A stretch of DNA of 58,014 bases from Pseudomonadota bacterium (GTDB lineage Bacteria > Desulfobacterota > Binatia > UBA12015): the NCBI GenBank assembly GCA_005777805.1, contig SXLG01000020.1:1-58014 (forward strand), in the 5' to 3' direction. The notes under the pieces were generated by a model. That model had not been told where the DNA came from and made no database searches. It saw only the letters and a list, made by a program, of their open reading frames with translations. This document shows, in pieces, positions 1 to 8,934 of the stretch (the stretch's first letter is position 1; the number at the start of each line of letters is the position of its first letter). A program made the translations under genes and the position numbers.

Positions 1-548
1 ACGTGTATGTGACGCTGACTGAGCGCCCGCCTGCCCGCCCGTAACAGCGCTACGGGCCAGGCGAGAGACGAGCGAGCCCAGCGCGCGCCGGCCACCGCCA
101 TGCGGGAACCGTCCGCGCCGATTTCGTTGCCGTGCGCCGCAACCCAGCACACCGCGGCGTAGCAATCCTCGAGGGGGGTCGGGAAGCGATGCTCGGGGGC
201 CAGCCGGTAGTCGACCGAAACCACCACCGCCTGGGTCAGATTGCAGAGCCGGCGGCAGGTGCCGTCGTGGGTATCGAGGTTGCACAGCACCCAGCCGCCA
301 CCGTGAAAGAAGACGATCACCGGCCAGGGGCCAGAGCCTTCCGGCTGGTAGACCCGTATGCCGATCGGGCCGAGGGGGCCCGGGATCTCCCGGTTCTCGA
401 CTCGGCCCACCGGCTCGGGGGGGCCCATCAGGTTCACCCGGGCGCTCGAGAACGCGCGCGCCTGCGCGAGTCCGAGCTCGGGCAGATCGGGTGCGCCGGG
501 AGGCGCCAGCAGGTCCATTATTTGGCGGATGTCGGCGTCGAGCGGCAC
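1..548 (-). CDS. HSL-type alpha/beta hydrolase (esterase/lipase), truncated at window edge
   Basis: Probable carboxylesterase of the hormone-sensitive-lipase group. The start is a GTG with an AAGGAGA ribosome binding site just upstream. Reading inward there is the oxyanion-hole motif HGGGW (about residues 82-86) and the conserved YRLAPEHRFP segment (about 114-123), both typical of this family. The family then normally has a GDSAGG nucleophile elbow right after the DGSRMAVAG segment. Here, from about residue 155 (window positions 1-86), the translation stops resembling the family and no GDSAG is present in any frame, although the frame stays open to the edge. The gene is therefore either rearranged or frameshifted here, or the contig end is faulty. 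It lies 35 bp downstream of the SRPBCC gene on the same strand, so the two may be cotranscribed. Substrate unknown. Confidence 0.8.
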   Translation of the reverse strand, partial: MPLDADIRQIMDLLAPPGAPDLPELGLAQARAFSSARVNLMGPPEPVGRVENREIPGPLGPIGIRVYQPEGSGPWPVIVFFHGGGWVLCNLDTHDGTCRRLCNLTQAVVVSVDYRLAPEHRFPTPLEDCYAAVCWVAAHGNEIGADGSRMAVAGARWARSSLAWPVALLRAGRRALSQRHIH

Positions 549-583
549 GGCTGCTCTCCTTCCCGGTGGCGTGGTCGGACCGG

Positions 584-997
584 TCAGCCGGCCAGTGTGC
601 GATTAATGCCCTTGATGCCACCGAGGTAGATGCCCTCGAGCAGCTTGCGGGCGTCGGCCTCGGGCAGGCCGGCCGGCTCGTAGCGACTCGACCAGGTGAC
701 CTTCGTCCGGTTGCCGCCGAGATCCGTGAGCAGCACAGTGGCGAGGTAGTCAGTCACCGGGATCGGGCCTGAGAGGATCGAGTAGGAGAAGCTCCGGGCC
801 GCATCGTCAAGCGCTTCAAGTCGCTCGCGGATGACGGCACCACCCAGGTTGATCTCGCGCACCGCGCCGACGTCCGTGCCGTCGCAGGTGCATTCGAGGC
901 CGGGGTTCCAGCGGCCGATGGCGCCGAAGTCCCGCACCAGCTCCCACACCGCCGCGACGCCGGCGCCAACTTCCCCTTCGACCTTGACCTCTGCCAT
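584..997 (-). CDS. SRPBCC (polyketide cyclase/dehydrase-like) family protein
   Basis: A 137-residue START/SRPBCC-fold protein. These are small ligand-binding or cyclase-like proteins with a deep hydrophobic cavity. The opening (VKVEGEVGAGVAAVWELVRD), the central RWNPGLECTCDG loop and the TKVTWSSRYEP strand match the MxaD/polyketide cyclase 2 pattern. The ATG has a GAGGAGA ribosome binding site. The frame is open much further upstream, but that extension is not family-like and was left out. It precedes the esterase on the same strand; the 233 bp upstream show no gene. The ligand cannot be told from sequence. Confidence 0.85.
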   Translation of the reverse strand: MAEVKVEGEVGAGVAAVWELVRDFGAIGRWNPGLECTCDGTDVGAVREINLGGAVIRERLEALDDAARSFSYSILSGPIPVTDYLATVLLTDLGGNRTKVTWSSRYEPAGLPEADARKLLEGIYLGGIKGINRTLAG

Positions 998-1230
998 GTC
1001 CCGTTCTCCTCGGTTTCTCGGGCGGACGATCGCCGCGCCTCTCTGAGCAGACGGTGGCGCGCAAGTCACGCTCGGTCCGGACGAGCGACCGACTCCGTTC
1101 CGGCCCGGCGGTGGAGAAGGGTCGCCTGGGTGCGCAGAAGACAAATGCGCGCATCGTTCTCTGCCGCGATCGGCCACGATCGCGTGGAGGGTTTGCGCTG
1201 TCGTTCGATGGGGCGGGGCGACGAGGCGCG

Positions 1231-2238
1231 TCAGTCGTCGCGCGGGTCTGGCTCGGCCGAGAGGGGCCCGAGCAGGCGGCGGAGACCGGCCTCGAACTCG
1301 CGCACGGCGGCGCCGCAGTGCTCCTGCTTGAGCGCCGCCAGCCGGAGGTGGCCGGCACGGCGCTCGCCATCCCATTCGTCGGCGAAGCGACCCGAGGTGA
1401 TGTCGGCCGTCAATTCCCGCATCGTCGTCGCCAGATCGACCTGGTCGTAGCGTCCCCGCCGGGAGAGCTGGCCGTACTGACTGGTGGGCGAGTGGTGCTC
1501 CATCTGACGGGCGAAGCCTTCCTCGCGCAGCCGGCGGTAGGTGCGCTCGACCTCACCGGAGAGGAAGAGTTCGCAGAGGATGGCTTCGAGCGGGATGTCC
1601 TCGGCAAGCATCGTCGCGAGGAACGATTGGCTGACGTGAGCGAGGGCCGGCGAGAGCACCTGCTCGACGGCGAGGTCGATCACAGCTTCCTGACGGGCAC
1701 TCAACTCGATTGCTCCCTCGCGCAAGCCGCCCAGCGCGTGGGCCAGCGCCAGTGTGCGGGCGCGGGCGGTGCCGGTGACGTCGCGGTGCACGCCGATGGC
1801 GGTGATGAAGCCCGCGCCCTCCTCGTAGCAACGGCGCACTTCGGGTCCGAGCATGCGCGGCGCGATCATGCCGAGATCGCCCTCGGGTCGAAAACGGTCG
1901 AAGGCGAGGGTGTAACCGCTGGCAACGACGGTGAGCGCGCGCGGCGAGGGGGCAAGCGCCAACTCGGGGATCACGTCATCGGGAACGAGGACACAGAGCA
2001 CGTCGGCCGAGCTGGCGGACTCGATCGTTCCCGGCTCGAAACCGTCCGCAGCGGCCATCTCGCGCGAAGCGTCGGCCCGGGCGCAGACCCGCACCGCGAG
2101 CCCGGAATCGCGCAGGTTCCGGGCCCACGAGCGCCCTTGGTTGCCATACCCCACCACGGCGATGTCCACGTCGCGGAGCACAGAGGGGGTGGCGTCGGCC
2201 TCTCTCAGGATGCGCGTTCCAGTCGGGGTGTCGTCCAT
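1231..2238 (-). CDS. Ketol-acid reductoisomerase-like NAD(P)-binding protein
   Basis: A 335-residue protein with the two-part architecture of IlvC. The N-terminal Rossmann domain carries GYGNQGRSWARNLRDSG (about 30-46), the counterpart of GYGSQGHAHALNLRDSG in true enzymes. The all-alpha C-terminal domain keeps the DLxxEQ pattern (D188, E192) that binds magnesium in KARI. However, the catalytic-site SHGFN stretch reads ASGYTLAFD, so the usual His is replaced. It may act on an unusual substrate or be a non-canonical reductase, and should not be read as the housekeeping ilvC. The ATG has a clear AAAGGA ribosome binding site. The TetR gene diverges 69 bp away and may control it. Confidence 0.75.
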   Translation of the reverse strand: MDDTPTGTRILREADATPSVLRDVDIAVVGYGNQGRSWARNLRDSGLAVRVCARADASREMAAADGFEPGTIESASSADVLCVLVPDDVIPELALAPSPRALTVVASGYTLAFDRFRPEGDLGMIAPRMLGPEVRRCYEEGAGFITAIGVHRDVTGTARARTLALAHALGGLREGAIELSARQEAVIDLAVEQVLSPALAHVSQSFLATMLAEDIPLEAILCELFLSGEVERTYRRLREEGFARQMEHHSPTSQYGQLSRRGRYDQVDLATTMRELTADITSGRFADEWDGERRAGHLRLAALKQEHCGAAVREFEAGLRRLLGPLSAEPDPRDD

Positions 2239-2307
2239 GTCGTCCTTTCTCGCACGAAACGCCGCTCGTCAATTGCGCTAGCTCGGCCACGCTGGAAGCT
2301 GGTCCGT

Positions 2308-2892
2308 ATGGCGGCACAAGCGGGGGCAGGGGCGCGAGCGGGGCACCCGATGGAGCGACTGCGGTTGGCGGCGATCGAGGCTTTCTCGAAACGGGGCTAC
2401 GAGGGCGTGGGCTTGCGTGACATCGCGCATGACGCCGGCGTGACCGTCGGTACACTCGGGTACTATTTCTCGTCGAAGGAAGAACTCTATCGCGAGTGCG
2501 TGCACGTTCTCGCGACGGACTACCTCGCCGCGGCGCGTGGCTTGTTGCAACACGGGGCCAGCGCACGAGCGGTGTTCGAACACTATATTGACTACGCGTG
2601 GGCCAACCGTCGGCTGATCCGGATCTGGCTGGACCTGCAAGGCGAACGCGCGCCGAGCCTGCGGCTCTATTCCGACCGCGAGGTGATGACTCCGGTCTGG
2701 CAGTTGCTGCGCCAGGCACTCCAACGCGAGGGCATGGATTCCGATGAAGGGCGATTGCGGTCATTGACTTTCATCGGGGCCGTCGTGCTCGGGGCCGTGC
2801 TGGAGGACGAGCAGGTGAGTTCACTCCTCGGTCCGGCCGACGACTCGCGCACCCGCTGGCGCCAGATGATCATGGGTCTCGTGCCGGTGTGA
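2308..2892 (+). CDS. TetR/AcrR family transcriptional regulator
   Basis: A 194-residue repressor-type regulator. The N-terminal helix-turn-helix is obvious: LRLAAIEAFSKRGYEGVGLR followed by DIAHDAGVTVGTLGYYFSSK (about residues 18-57), then the ligand-binding helical domain. The ATG at 2308 was chosen because the domain begins about 15 residues later; the much longer open frame upstream is antisense to the KARI-like gene. It diverges from that gene, the usual TetR-target arrangement, so local control is a fair inference. Its last 23 bp overlap the 3' end of the convergent acyltransferase fusion. The ligand is unknown. Confidence 0.9.
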   Translation: MAAQAGAGARAGHPMERLRLAAIEAFSKRGYEGVGLRDIAHDAGVTVGTLGYYFSSKEELYRECVHVLATDYLAAARGLLQHGASARAVFEHYIDYAWANRRLIRIWLDLQGERAPSLRLYSDREVMTPVWQLLRQALQREGMDSDEGRLRSLTFIGAVVLGAVLEDEQVSSLLGPADDSRTRWRQMIMGLVPV

Positions 2893-4324
2893 CGCTCGCC
2901 CGCGCCGGGCCGAGTGTCTCGAGGTAGATCTGCCGCACCAGGGCGATGTGTTGGTCGACGTCGTCGTGCGTCCAACCGGTCGTCGGGATCGGCGGCAGGA
3001 CCGTGACGTCAATGGTCGCCGGCCGAACCACCAGCCAGTGCCGCGGCAGGGCTTCGAGCGGGTTGCGCAGCACGATCGGCACGATGGGGACGCCGGCCGC
3101 CGTCGCCATCACGAAGGCCCCTTTCTTGAACGGCCCGGGCAGCGGCGTGGCGCTGCGTGTGCCCTCGGGGGCGATGGCGAGCGAGAGACCGCTGCGCAAA
3201 GCTTCCACCGCGGGGCGCAGCGCTTCGATCGCGCGGTCGTGGTCGAAGCGATCGACGAAGACGGTTCCGGCCAGGCGCAGGAGCGGTCCTAAGAAAGGGC
3301 TTGACTGGAGTTCGGCCTTGCCGATACCGACGAAGTCGCGGCGCAGCAGCTTGGCGATCAGCAGCGCGTCGAGGCCGCTTTGGTGATTGAAGATGAAGAC
3401 CGCCGGCCGTTGCGACCAGAGATGCTCCTCGCCCTGGACGCGGATCTCGATCCCGGCGAGGGCTGTCGCGAGCTCGCTGAAGGTCGAGGTCGCCAGATTG
3501 AGCGCGCGTTGCCATTCCCCCGTCGCCCACCACGCCGGCAGGCTGAGCAGGAGGGCGGGGCCGAAGCTCGCCAGCGCCAGCCCGGTGCGCAGGCTCTCGT
3601 CGAGCGTCGGAAACGAGCGCCGGGCGAAGTTTCTGCTTGGCCAGCCGCGTCGGGCGGCAATTCGGGCCAGGCGCCGCGTGGCATTGATCGGGCGCGGGTG
3701 GCCGACGATCTCGAGCAGCGGCAGGTCGTCGTCGCTGTCGGTGTAGAAGAAACTCCGTCCGAGGTCGCAATCATGCGCGGCCGCCACCTCGCGCGCGGCG
3801 GCCGCCTTGCCCTCGCCCCAGCAGGCCGGCGAGAGGTGTCTGCCGGTGAGCTTGCCGTCGCGGCTCTCGAGCCGTGTCGCCATGACGTGTGGGATCCCGA
3901 GCGAGCGCGCCACCGGGTCGACCTGGAAGGGTGTGGCCGAGGACACGACCGCCAGCGTGTGGCCGCGCCGTCGATGGGCTTCGACCAGGGCGCGTGCCTC
4001 CGGGAAGATTCGCGCCGCGATCCGCTCGTCGAAGAGGTGCTCGCCGAAGACGCGCAGGTCCTGCTCGGCGATGCCACGCAGCGCCTGACTCATGCCGCCC
4101 ATGAAGGCCGAGAACCCGAGCGTGCCGATCTCGAAGCTCGCCGCGGCCATGGTGAGGTCGAAGATCTGTGCGGCTCCGAAGAGCCCGCTGGTCATCCCGG
4201 CGCGGACGAAGGTGAGCGCCGAGAAGCCTTCGATCAGCGTCCGGTCGAGGTCGAAGAAAGCCGCGGTGGCAGGACCAGGCGGGCTCTGGTCGATTTCGTG
4301 CGTCAACTCGGCCTGGGCGGACAC
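2870..4324 (-). CDS. HAD-IB family phosphatase / 1-acylglycerol-3-phosphate acyltransferase fusion
   Basis: A bifunctional phospholipid-metabolism protein. The N-terminal half is a HAD-IB hydrolase: the motif I aspartates lie in FDLDRTLIEG (about residues 24-33), with a later DSDDD motif. The C-terminal half is a PlsC-like acyltransferase: the H-x4-D active-site motif reads NHQSGLD (about 312) and the substrate-binding motif is PEGTRS (about 385). Known fusions of this type are thought to act in glycerophospholipid synthesis or remodelling. The GTG at 4324 has GAGGT just upstream; an alternative GTG at 4396 would add 24 residues without domain content. It is divergent from plsB across a 72-bp tandem repeat, so two acyltransferase genes share this intergenic region. 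Confidence 0.88.
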   Translation of the reverse strand: MSAQAELTHEIDQSPPGPATAAFFDLDRTLIEGFSALTFVRAGMTSGLFGAAQIFDLTMAAASFEIGTLGFSAFMGGMSQALRGIAEQDLRVFGEHLFDERIAARIFPEARALVEAHRRRGHTLAVVSSATPFQVDPVARSLGIPHVMATRLESRDGKLTGRHLSPACWGEGKAAAAREVAAAHDCDLGRSFFYTDSDDDLPLLEIVGHPRPINATRRLARIAARRGWPSRNFARRSFPTLDESLRTGLALASFGPALLLSLPAWWATGEWQRALNLATSTFSELATALAGIEIRVQGEEHLWSQRPAVFIFNHQSGLDALLIAKLLRRDFVGIGKAELQSSPFLGPLLRLAGTVFVDRFDHDRAIEALRPAVEALRSGLSLAIAPEGTRSATPLPGPFKKGAFVMATAAGVPIVPIVLRNPLEALPRHWLVVRPATIDVTVLPPIPTTGWTHDDVDQHIALVRQIYLETLGPARASVTPARDP

Positions 4325-4409
4325 GGGGACCTCGGCGACGGTCGAGTTGTGCCATCCCGATCCGGGCGAGGGAAGCGCGGGCCCCGGGCGGCGCACGGGG
4401 GAGGCGGTC

Positions 4410-4660
4410 GTGGTGCGGGCCCGTGCCCCGGTGCGGGAGGAGGCCGCGTGCGGCGCTGCCTTCGCGATGGGGCTCCCCGCTGTGGTGCGGGCCCGTGCCC
4501 CGGCGCGAGGGGAGGCCGCGTGCGACGCTGCCTTCGCGATGGGGCTCCCCGCTGGGGTGCGGGCCCGTGCCCCGGTGCGGGAGGAGGCCGCGTGCGGCGC
4601 TGCCTTCGCGATGGGGCTCCCCGTCGTGGTGCGGGCCAGTGCCCCCGCGTGGGAGGAGAA
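4410..4660. repeat. 72-bp direct tandem repeat, three copies plus a partial fourth
   Basis: Units begin at 4410, 4482 and 4554, each 72 bp and almost identical. A fourth copy from 4626 keeps only its first third before diverging. Each unit starts GTGGTGCGGGCC and ends GATGGGGCTCCCCG. The unit length is a multiple of three, so frames stay open through it, but the translations are low-complexity Ala/Arg-rich and resemble no protein. It fills the gap between the divergent acyltransferase genes and may carry regulatory sites or simply be replication slippage. Confidence 0.9.
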
Positions 4661-4708
4661 GACGTGACTGGCTGGTCTTGCCCGGTCCTCTCATGCTTGA
4701 TCTGGGGT

Positions 4709-7150
4709 ATGGCCGCGACCGAACCGAGCCCGCGCGCTTTCGCCACCGCGAGCGTTCCCCCCGCGGTCGCCGCTGCGGCTTGGCCGGGGCTCGCGGGCGT
4801 GCCGGTGGCGTTCGTGCTCGATGCCCGGAATCGCGTCGAGCGCAAAATGATCGAACACTGGATTGATGACCACCGCCCGGCCGAGGTCGCGCCGAGCGAG
4901 GTCCATGTGGTCGCATTGCGCCCGAGCCGCCGCCTCCGGTCCGGCCGGAGCGGGGCCGCGCTCGAGGCGCTGCTCTGCATGGCGGAAGATCCACTGCTGG
5001 CACCCCTGCGCGTGGTGTGGGGACGGACGGATAGCCATGGCGGACGGCCGCGACCCATCCGCGAATTGCTCCGGGTCGGCGACCCCTGGAGTCCGGGCGC
5101 CTTGTCGGCGTGGTGGCTGCGACGCCGGCACCCCGAGCGTTGCCGCATCGTGGTGGCCGAACCAGCGCGGGCCTCGGTACTGCGCCGGCGCTGGCACCAG
5201 ATCGGAGGTGCCGATCCGGCCGAGACCGCCGGACTCGTCTCGTTCGTCGAGCGGCAGGCGCAGCTTGCCCTTGAGCGAGCGGAGCGCGCAGCCCGCGGCA
5301 GTCGCTTCAAGGTGCCGCGCCTGGTGCGCGAGGAGATCGTGGCGCGGCCCGTGTTCCGCGCCGGGGTCGCGGCCCTTGCACGCCAGCTCGGCATCTCGGA
5401 ACGCCGCGGTCTGCGCCGTGCGGGCCGCTACCTGCGCGAGATGGCGGCCGAGCACAGCCGGCGGGTCGCCGAGCTCGCGGCCTATTTGATCCATCTGCTT
5501 TACACGCTCGGGTATCAGGAGGCGTTGCGCTACGACCGCGGCCGGCTCGAGTCAATCGCCCGGTTGAGCCAGCGCGCCTGCGTCGTTTTCCTGCCTTCGC
5601 ACCGCTCGAATCTCGACCACCTCGTCCTGCAGTACGCCCTCTGGGAGACCGGCCATCCGCCGAACCACACCGCCGGCGGCATCAATATGAACTTCTTCCC
5701 GATCGGTCCGCTGGTGCGGCGGAGCGGGGTCTTCTTCATCCGGCGCGCTTTTCAGGACAACCCGATCTACCGCTTCGTCATCCGCCAGTACGTCGATTAC
5801 CTCGTCGAGAAGAGATTTTCGCTCGAGTGGTACATCGAGGGCGGGCGCTCGCGCACCGGCAAGCTCCTGCCGCCGCGCTACGGGATGCTGGCCTACGTGG
5901 TGGATGCCTGGCGGCGCGGCCGGGCCGAGGACGTCTGGCTCGTTCCGGTCTCGATCGCCTACGACCAGATCCAGGACGTCCAGGACTATGCCGCCGAGCA
6001 GCGTGGGCTGCCCAAGCAGAAAGAAAGCCTCGGCTGGTTCATCCGGCTGGTGCGCTCGTTCCAGCGCCGGCTCGGTGCGATCCATCTGTCGTTCGGCGAG
6101 CCTCTCTCGTTGCGTGGCACGCTCGGCCCCGCCGGGAACGATCGGCCCCCGACCGAGGAATCGCTCGAGGTGCAGAAGCTCGCCTTCGAGGTCGCGGTCC
6201 GCATCAATCGCGTCACGCCCGTGACCGATGTCTCGCTGGTCACCCTGGCCTTGCTCGGCGCCGTCGACGAGGCCCTGACGCGGCGGCAGGTCGAGCGTTC
6301 GGTCGGCCCCGTGGTCGAGTACGTAGGCAAGCGCAGTATCCCGACGACCGGCGACGGGGCGCTGGCGACCGCCGGCGCGCTCGATCAGGCGCTCGAGGCG
6401 CTGGTGCAGAGTGGCGTGCTGCAGGCTTACCGCGACGGCCCGGAGCCGGTGTTCCTGATCGGCCCCGACCGACATCTCGCCGCTGCCTATTATCGCAACA
6501 CGATTGTCCATTTCTTCCTTGCCGGCGCGATCGCCGAGGTCGCGTTGCTCGGTGCCATGCGCGCGACCGCACACCGGCGCGAGATCTTCTGGCGCGAGGC
6601 AATGGCCCTGCGTGATCTGCTCAAGTTCGAGTTTTTCTTTCCGGATCGCGAGGCGTTCCGTGCGGAGCTGATGGGCGACCTCGCGAGCCGTGCCCCGGCA
6701 TGGGAACGCGCTCTCGGCGAAGGCGAGGCCGCGATCCGCCAGACCGTCGGCGGACTGTCGCCGCTGCTTTCGCATCGCGTGCTGCGACCGCTGCTGGAGG
6801 CGTATCTGGTGGTGGCCGAGGAGATCGCCGCGGCGGGCGGCGGGGGGATTGTGGCCGAGCCGGAATTTTTTGCGTGCTGCGATCGGCGGGCCAACCAGCT
6901 CCTGCTGCAGAAGCGTCTGCGCAGTGAGGAGGCCCGCTCGCGCGCCCTCTTCGGTTCGGCGCTGAAGCTGGCCCGCCAGCGTGGCTTGCTCGAGGGCGAA
7001 GGGGCCGAGCTTGCGGTGAAGCGCGAGGCTTTCCGTGGTGAGCTGGCGCAGCTCATCCGGCGGGTGGGCACGGTCGATGCGCTCGCCGCAGCGCGGCGCG
7101 CCGGTCTGGTCCGACCACCGGACGCGGCCGCCGAGACGGCCCGGGGCTGA
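4709..7150 (+). CDS. plsB: Glycerol-3-phosphate 1-O-acyltransferase (PlsB-type)
   Basis: An 813-residue enzyme, close to the roughly 807 of E. coli PlsB. It transfers an acyl chain to the sn-1 position of glycerol-3-phosphate, the first step of phospholipid synthesis, at the inner membrane. The catalytic motif HRSNLDH is at about residue 298, followed by the G3P-binding block EGGRSRTGK at about 377 and PVSIAYDQ. The ATG at 4709 is the first plausible start past the tandem repeat; no strong ribosome binding site is seen. An alternative GTG lies at about 4671. It is divergent from the HAD/LPLAT fusion, which could supply the sn-2 acylation step. Confidence 0.95.
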   Translation: MAATEPSPRAFATASVPPAVAAAAWPGLAGVPVAFVLDARNRVERKMIEHWIDDHRPAEVAPSEVHVVALRPSRRLRSGRSGAALEALLCMAEDPLLAPLRVVWGRTDSHGGRPRPIRELLRVGDPWSPGALSAWWLRRRHPERCRIVVAEPARASVLRRRWHQIGGADPAETAGLVSFVERQAQLALERAERAARGSRFKVPRLVREEIVARPVFRAGVAALARQLGISERRGLRRAGRYLREMAAEHSRRVAELAAYLIHLLYTLGYQEALRYDRGRLESIARLSQRACVVFLPSHRSNLDHLVLQYALWETGHPPNHTAGGINMNFFPIGPLVRRSGVFFIRRAFQDNPIYRFVIRQYVDYLVEKRFSLEWYIEGGRSRTGKLLPPRYGMLAYVVDAWRRGRAEDVWLVPVSIAYDQIQDVQDYAAEQRGLPKQKESLGWFIRLVRSFQRRLGAIHLSFGEPLSLRGTLGPAGNDRPPTEESLEVQKLAFEVAVRINRVTPVTDVSLVTLALLGAVDEALTRRQVERSVGPVVEYVGKRSIPTTGDGALATAGALDQALEALVQSGVLQAYRDGPEPVFLIGPDRHLAAAYYRNTIVHFFLAGAIAEVALLGAMRATAHRREIFWREAMALRDLLKFEFFFPDREAFRAELMGDLASRAPAWERALGEGEAAIRQTVGGLSPLLSHRVLRPLLEAYLVVAEEIAAAGGGGIVAEPEFFACCDRRANQLLLQKRLRSEEARSRALFGSALKLARQRGLLEGEGAELAVKREAFRGELAQLIRRVGTVDALAAARRAGLVRPPDAAAETARG

Positions 7151-7332
7151 TCCGCGGGGCGTCGGCGGTGGCAGGAGGTCGATTCGGGGCGTTCTTGAAT
7201 ACATCAATCGAGGGTGTGACCTGCGCGGGATGCGTCGCGCGCTCGGGTTGCGAGGGCGCGCAGGGATCGACACTCTCGATCGGCCTCGGGTCGCGACCGA
7301 CCGAGTGGAGGGATGCCGCGCGGAGCACATCG

Positions 7333-8934
7333 ATGAGGGGACACCGGCTCTTTCGGCGGCACCATGCCGCTGTGCTCGCGTGCTGGGCGCTGCTCGGTTC
7401 GGGGCGGGCCGCGGCGGCACCACTCGATGCCGCGGCGGCGCGTCTCCTCGGCCCGGAGCAGGGTGTCCATGCGGTCGCCGCGGACGGCACGGTTCTCGCC
7501 TCGCGGTTCGCCGCGCGAGCGGTCCATCCCGCGTCGGTGTCGAAGATTGCCTCGACGCTGGCCCTGCTCGAGCACTTCCCGCCCGAGCACCGCTTCACGA
7601 CTCGCGTGCTCGCGGCGGGTCCGGTGCGTTCGGGCGTGCTCGAAGGCGACCTCGTGGTCGAGACCGAAGGCGACGTCTTTTTCCTGCCCGAGGGTGCTCA
7701 TCGCGTGCTCGGGGTGCTCGAGCGCGCCGGTGTGCGCGAGGTGAGGGGCTCGTTGCGTGTGCGTGGTCCGCTGGTGTTCTCCTGGCACGAAGATCCGGAC
7801 GGAGTGGCGCTGGCGGCGGTGTTCGAGGGCCGGGCGGCGCGTGAGGCGTGGCCGCGCAGCGTGGCTCTCGATCCCGAGCTGGGTGACCGGCGGCTGGCGG
7901 GCGTCACGCTCGATTTCGCGGCTGCAAGTTCGCCAGGGAAAGGGGGCGTCTCTGGGCGTCGTCCGCTCGGCTTCGCGGGCAACCCCTCACTCCCAGCGTC
8001 GCGCGACGACCTGGAGCCCGGCGCCGAGCGTCGCACCCTCGGCTTCGCGGGTGCGCCGCCCGCGGGTGTCGTGGCCGAGACGCCGCTCGTGGAGTTCCGT
8101 TCGGCGCCGCTCCTCGAGCAGATCGACGCCCTCAACGCCTGGTCGAACAACATTTTCCGCCAGCTCGCCGAGCATATTGGGGGTGCGCGGGAGGTCGAGC
8201 GCATCGCCCGGGCGCGCGTCGCACCGGTCCTGCGCGATGAAATCGTGATCGACGACGCCGCGGGCGGCGGCACCACCAACCGCCTGAGTCCGCGGGCGAC
8301 GGTGGCGCTGCTGGCGGCGCTGTCGCGCCAGCTCGCGACGCGGGGGCTTGCCCTCGACGACGTGCTGCCGGTCTCGGGAATCGATCCGGGTACGCTGGCC
8401 AAGCGCCTCGACGGCCCAGGCGAGCGCGGCACTCTGGTCGGCAAGACCGGAACCTACGGCAGCCTCGGCGTCTCGGCGCTCGCCGGTGTCGTGCGCACCG
8501 AGCGCTGGGGCGAGGTGAGCTTCGCGATCCTGAACCGAGATGTGCCGGTCGAGCAGGCCCGTGCCCGCCAGGATGCATTCGTGCGCCACTTGCTCGAACT
8601 CGGCGGAGGACGGCCGCTCGGGCTGCGCCGGGCCTCATCAAGCCAGTATGCACCGGCGCTCGCCCACACCCAGATCGAGCCCGCTGGCGGCGCGCCGCAG
8701 GAGGGTGCGGGCGAGCGTGTGGGTGCAGGCGCGGGCGTCGGTGTGGGTGCAGGTGCGGGCGTCGGTGTGGGTGCAGGCGTGGGCGTCGGTGCGGGTGCAG
8801 GTGCGGGCGAGCGTGCAGGTGCGGACGCGGGCGTCGGTGCAGGGGCGCGTGCGGGCGAGCGTGCCGGTGCTGGCGAGGACGCGGGCGCCCCTGCACCGGG
8901 ACCCGGCTCGCGCCGGGGCGGGCGAGCGAGCTGA
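7333..8934 (+). CDS. dacB: D-alanyl-D-alanine carboxypeptidase/endopeptidase (PBP4, peptidase S13) with low-complexity tail
   Basis: A periplasmic penicillin-binding protein trimming or cutting peptidoglycan cross-links. After a signal peptide (cleavage near residue 29) come the three serine-enzyme motifs: SVSK (S68-K71), SNN (271-273) and KTG (371). The ATG at 7333 was chosen because it begins the signal peptide. From about residue 455 the protein turns into a tail of Gly-Ala-Val repeats encoded by short, nearly tandem GGTGTGGGTGCAGG-like units, not part of the S13 fold. It could be a flexible cell-wall tether or an expanded repeat. The stop overlaps the next start (TGATG), implying translational coupling to the dehydrogenase. 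Confidence 0.9.
   Translation: MRGHRLFRRHHAAVLACWALLGSGRAAAAPLDAAAARLLGPEQGVHAVAADGTVLASRFAARAVHPASVSKIASTLALLEHFPPEHRFTTRVLAAGPVRSGVLEGDLVVETEGDVFFLPEGAHRVLGVLERAGVREVRGSLRVRGPLVFSWHEDPDGVALAAVFEGRAAREAWPRSVALDPELGDRRLAGVTLDFAAASSPGKGGVSGRRPLGFAGNPSLPASRDDLEPGAERRTLGFAGAPPAGVVAETPLVEFRSAPLLEQIDALNAWSNNIFRQLAEHIGGAREVERIARARVAPVLRDEIVIDDAAGGGTTNRLSPRATVALLAALSRQLATRGLALDDVLPVSGIDPGTLAKRLDGPGERGTLVGKTGTYGSLGVSALAGVVRTERWGEVSFAILNRDVPVEQARARQDAFVRHLLELGGGRPLGLRRASSSQYAPALAHTQIEPAGGAPQEGAGERVGAGAGVGVGAGAGVGVGAGVGVGAGAGAGERAGADAGVGAGARAGERAGAGEDAGAPAPGPGSRRGGRAS

Noticed and set aside
1054..2307. Long N-terminal extension of the TetR frame
   Set aside because: It runs antisense through the KARI-like gene. 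The helix-turn-helix begins right after the ATG at 2308.
4410..4660. CRISPR array
   Set aside because: The units are contiguous with no unique spacers, and no cas genes are present.
3380..4708. Upstream extension of the plsB frame through the tandem repeat
   Set aside because: Antisense to the HAD/LPLAT gene and then low-complexity; PlsB length is already normal from 4709.
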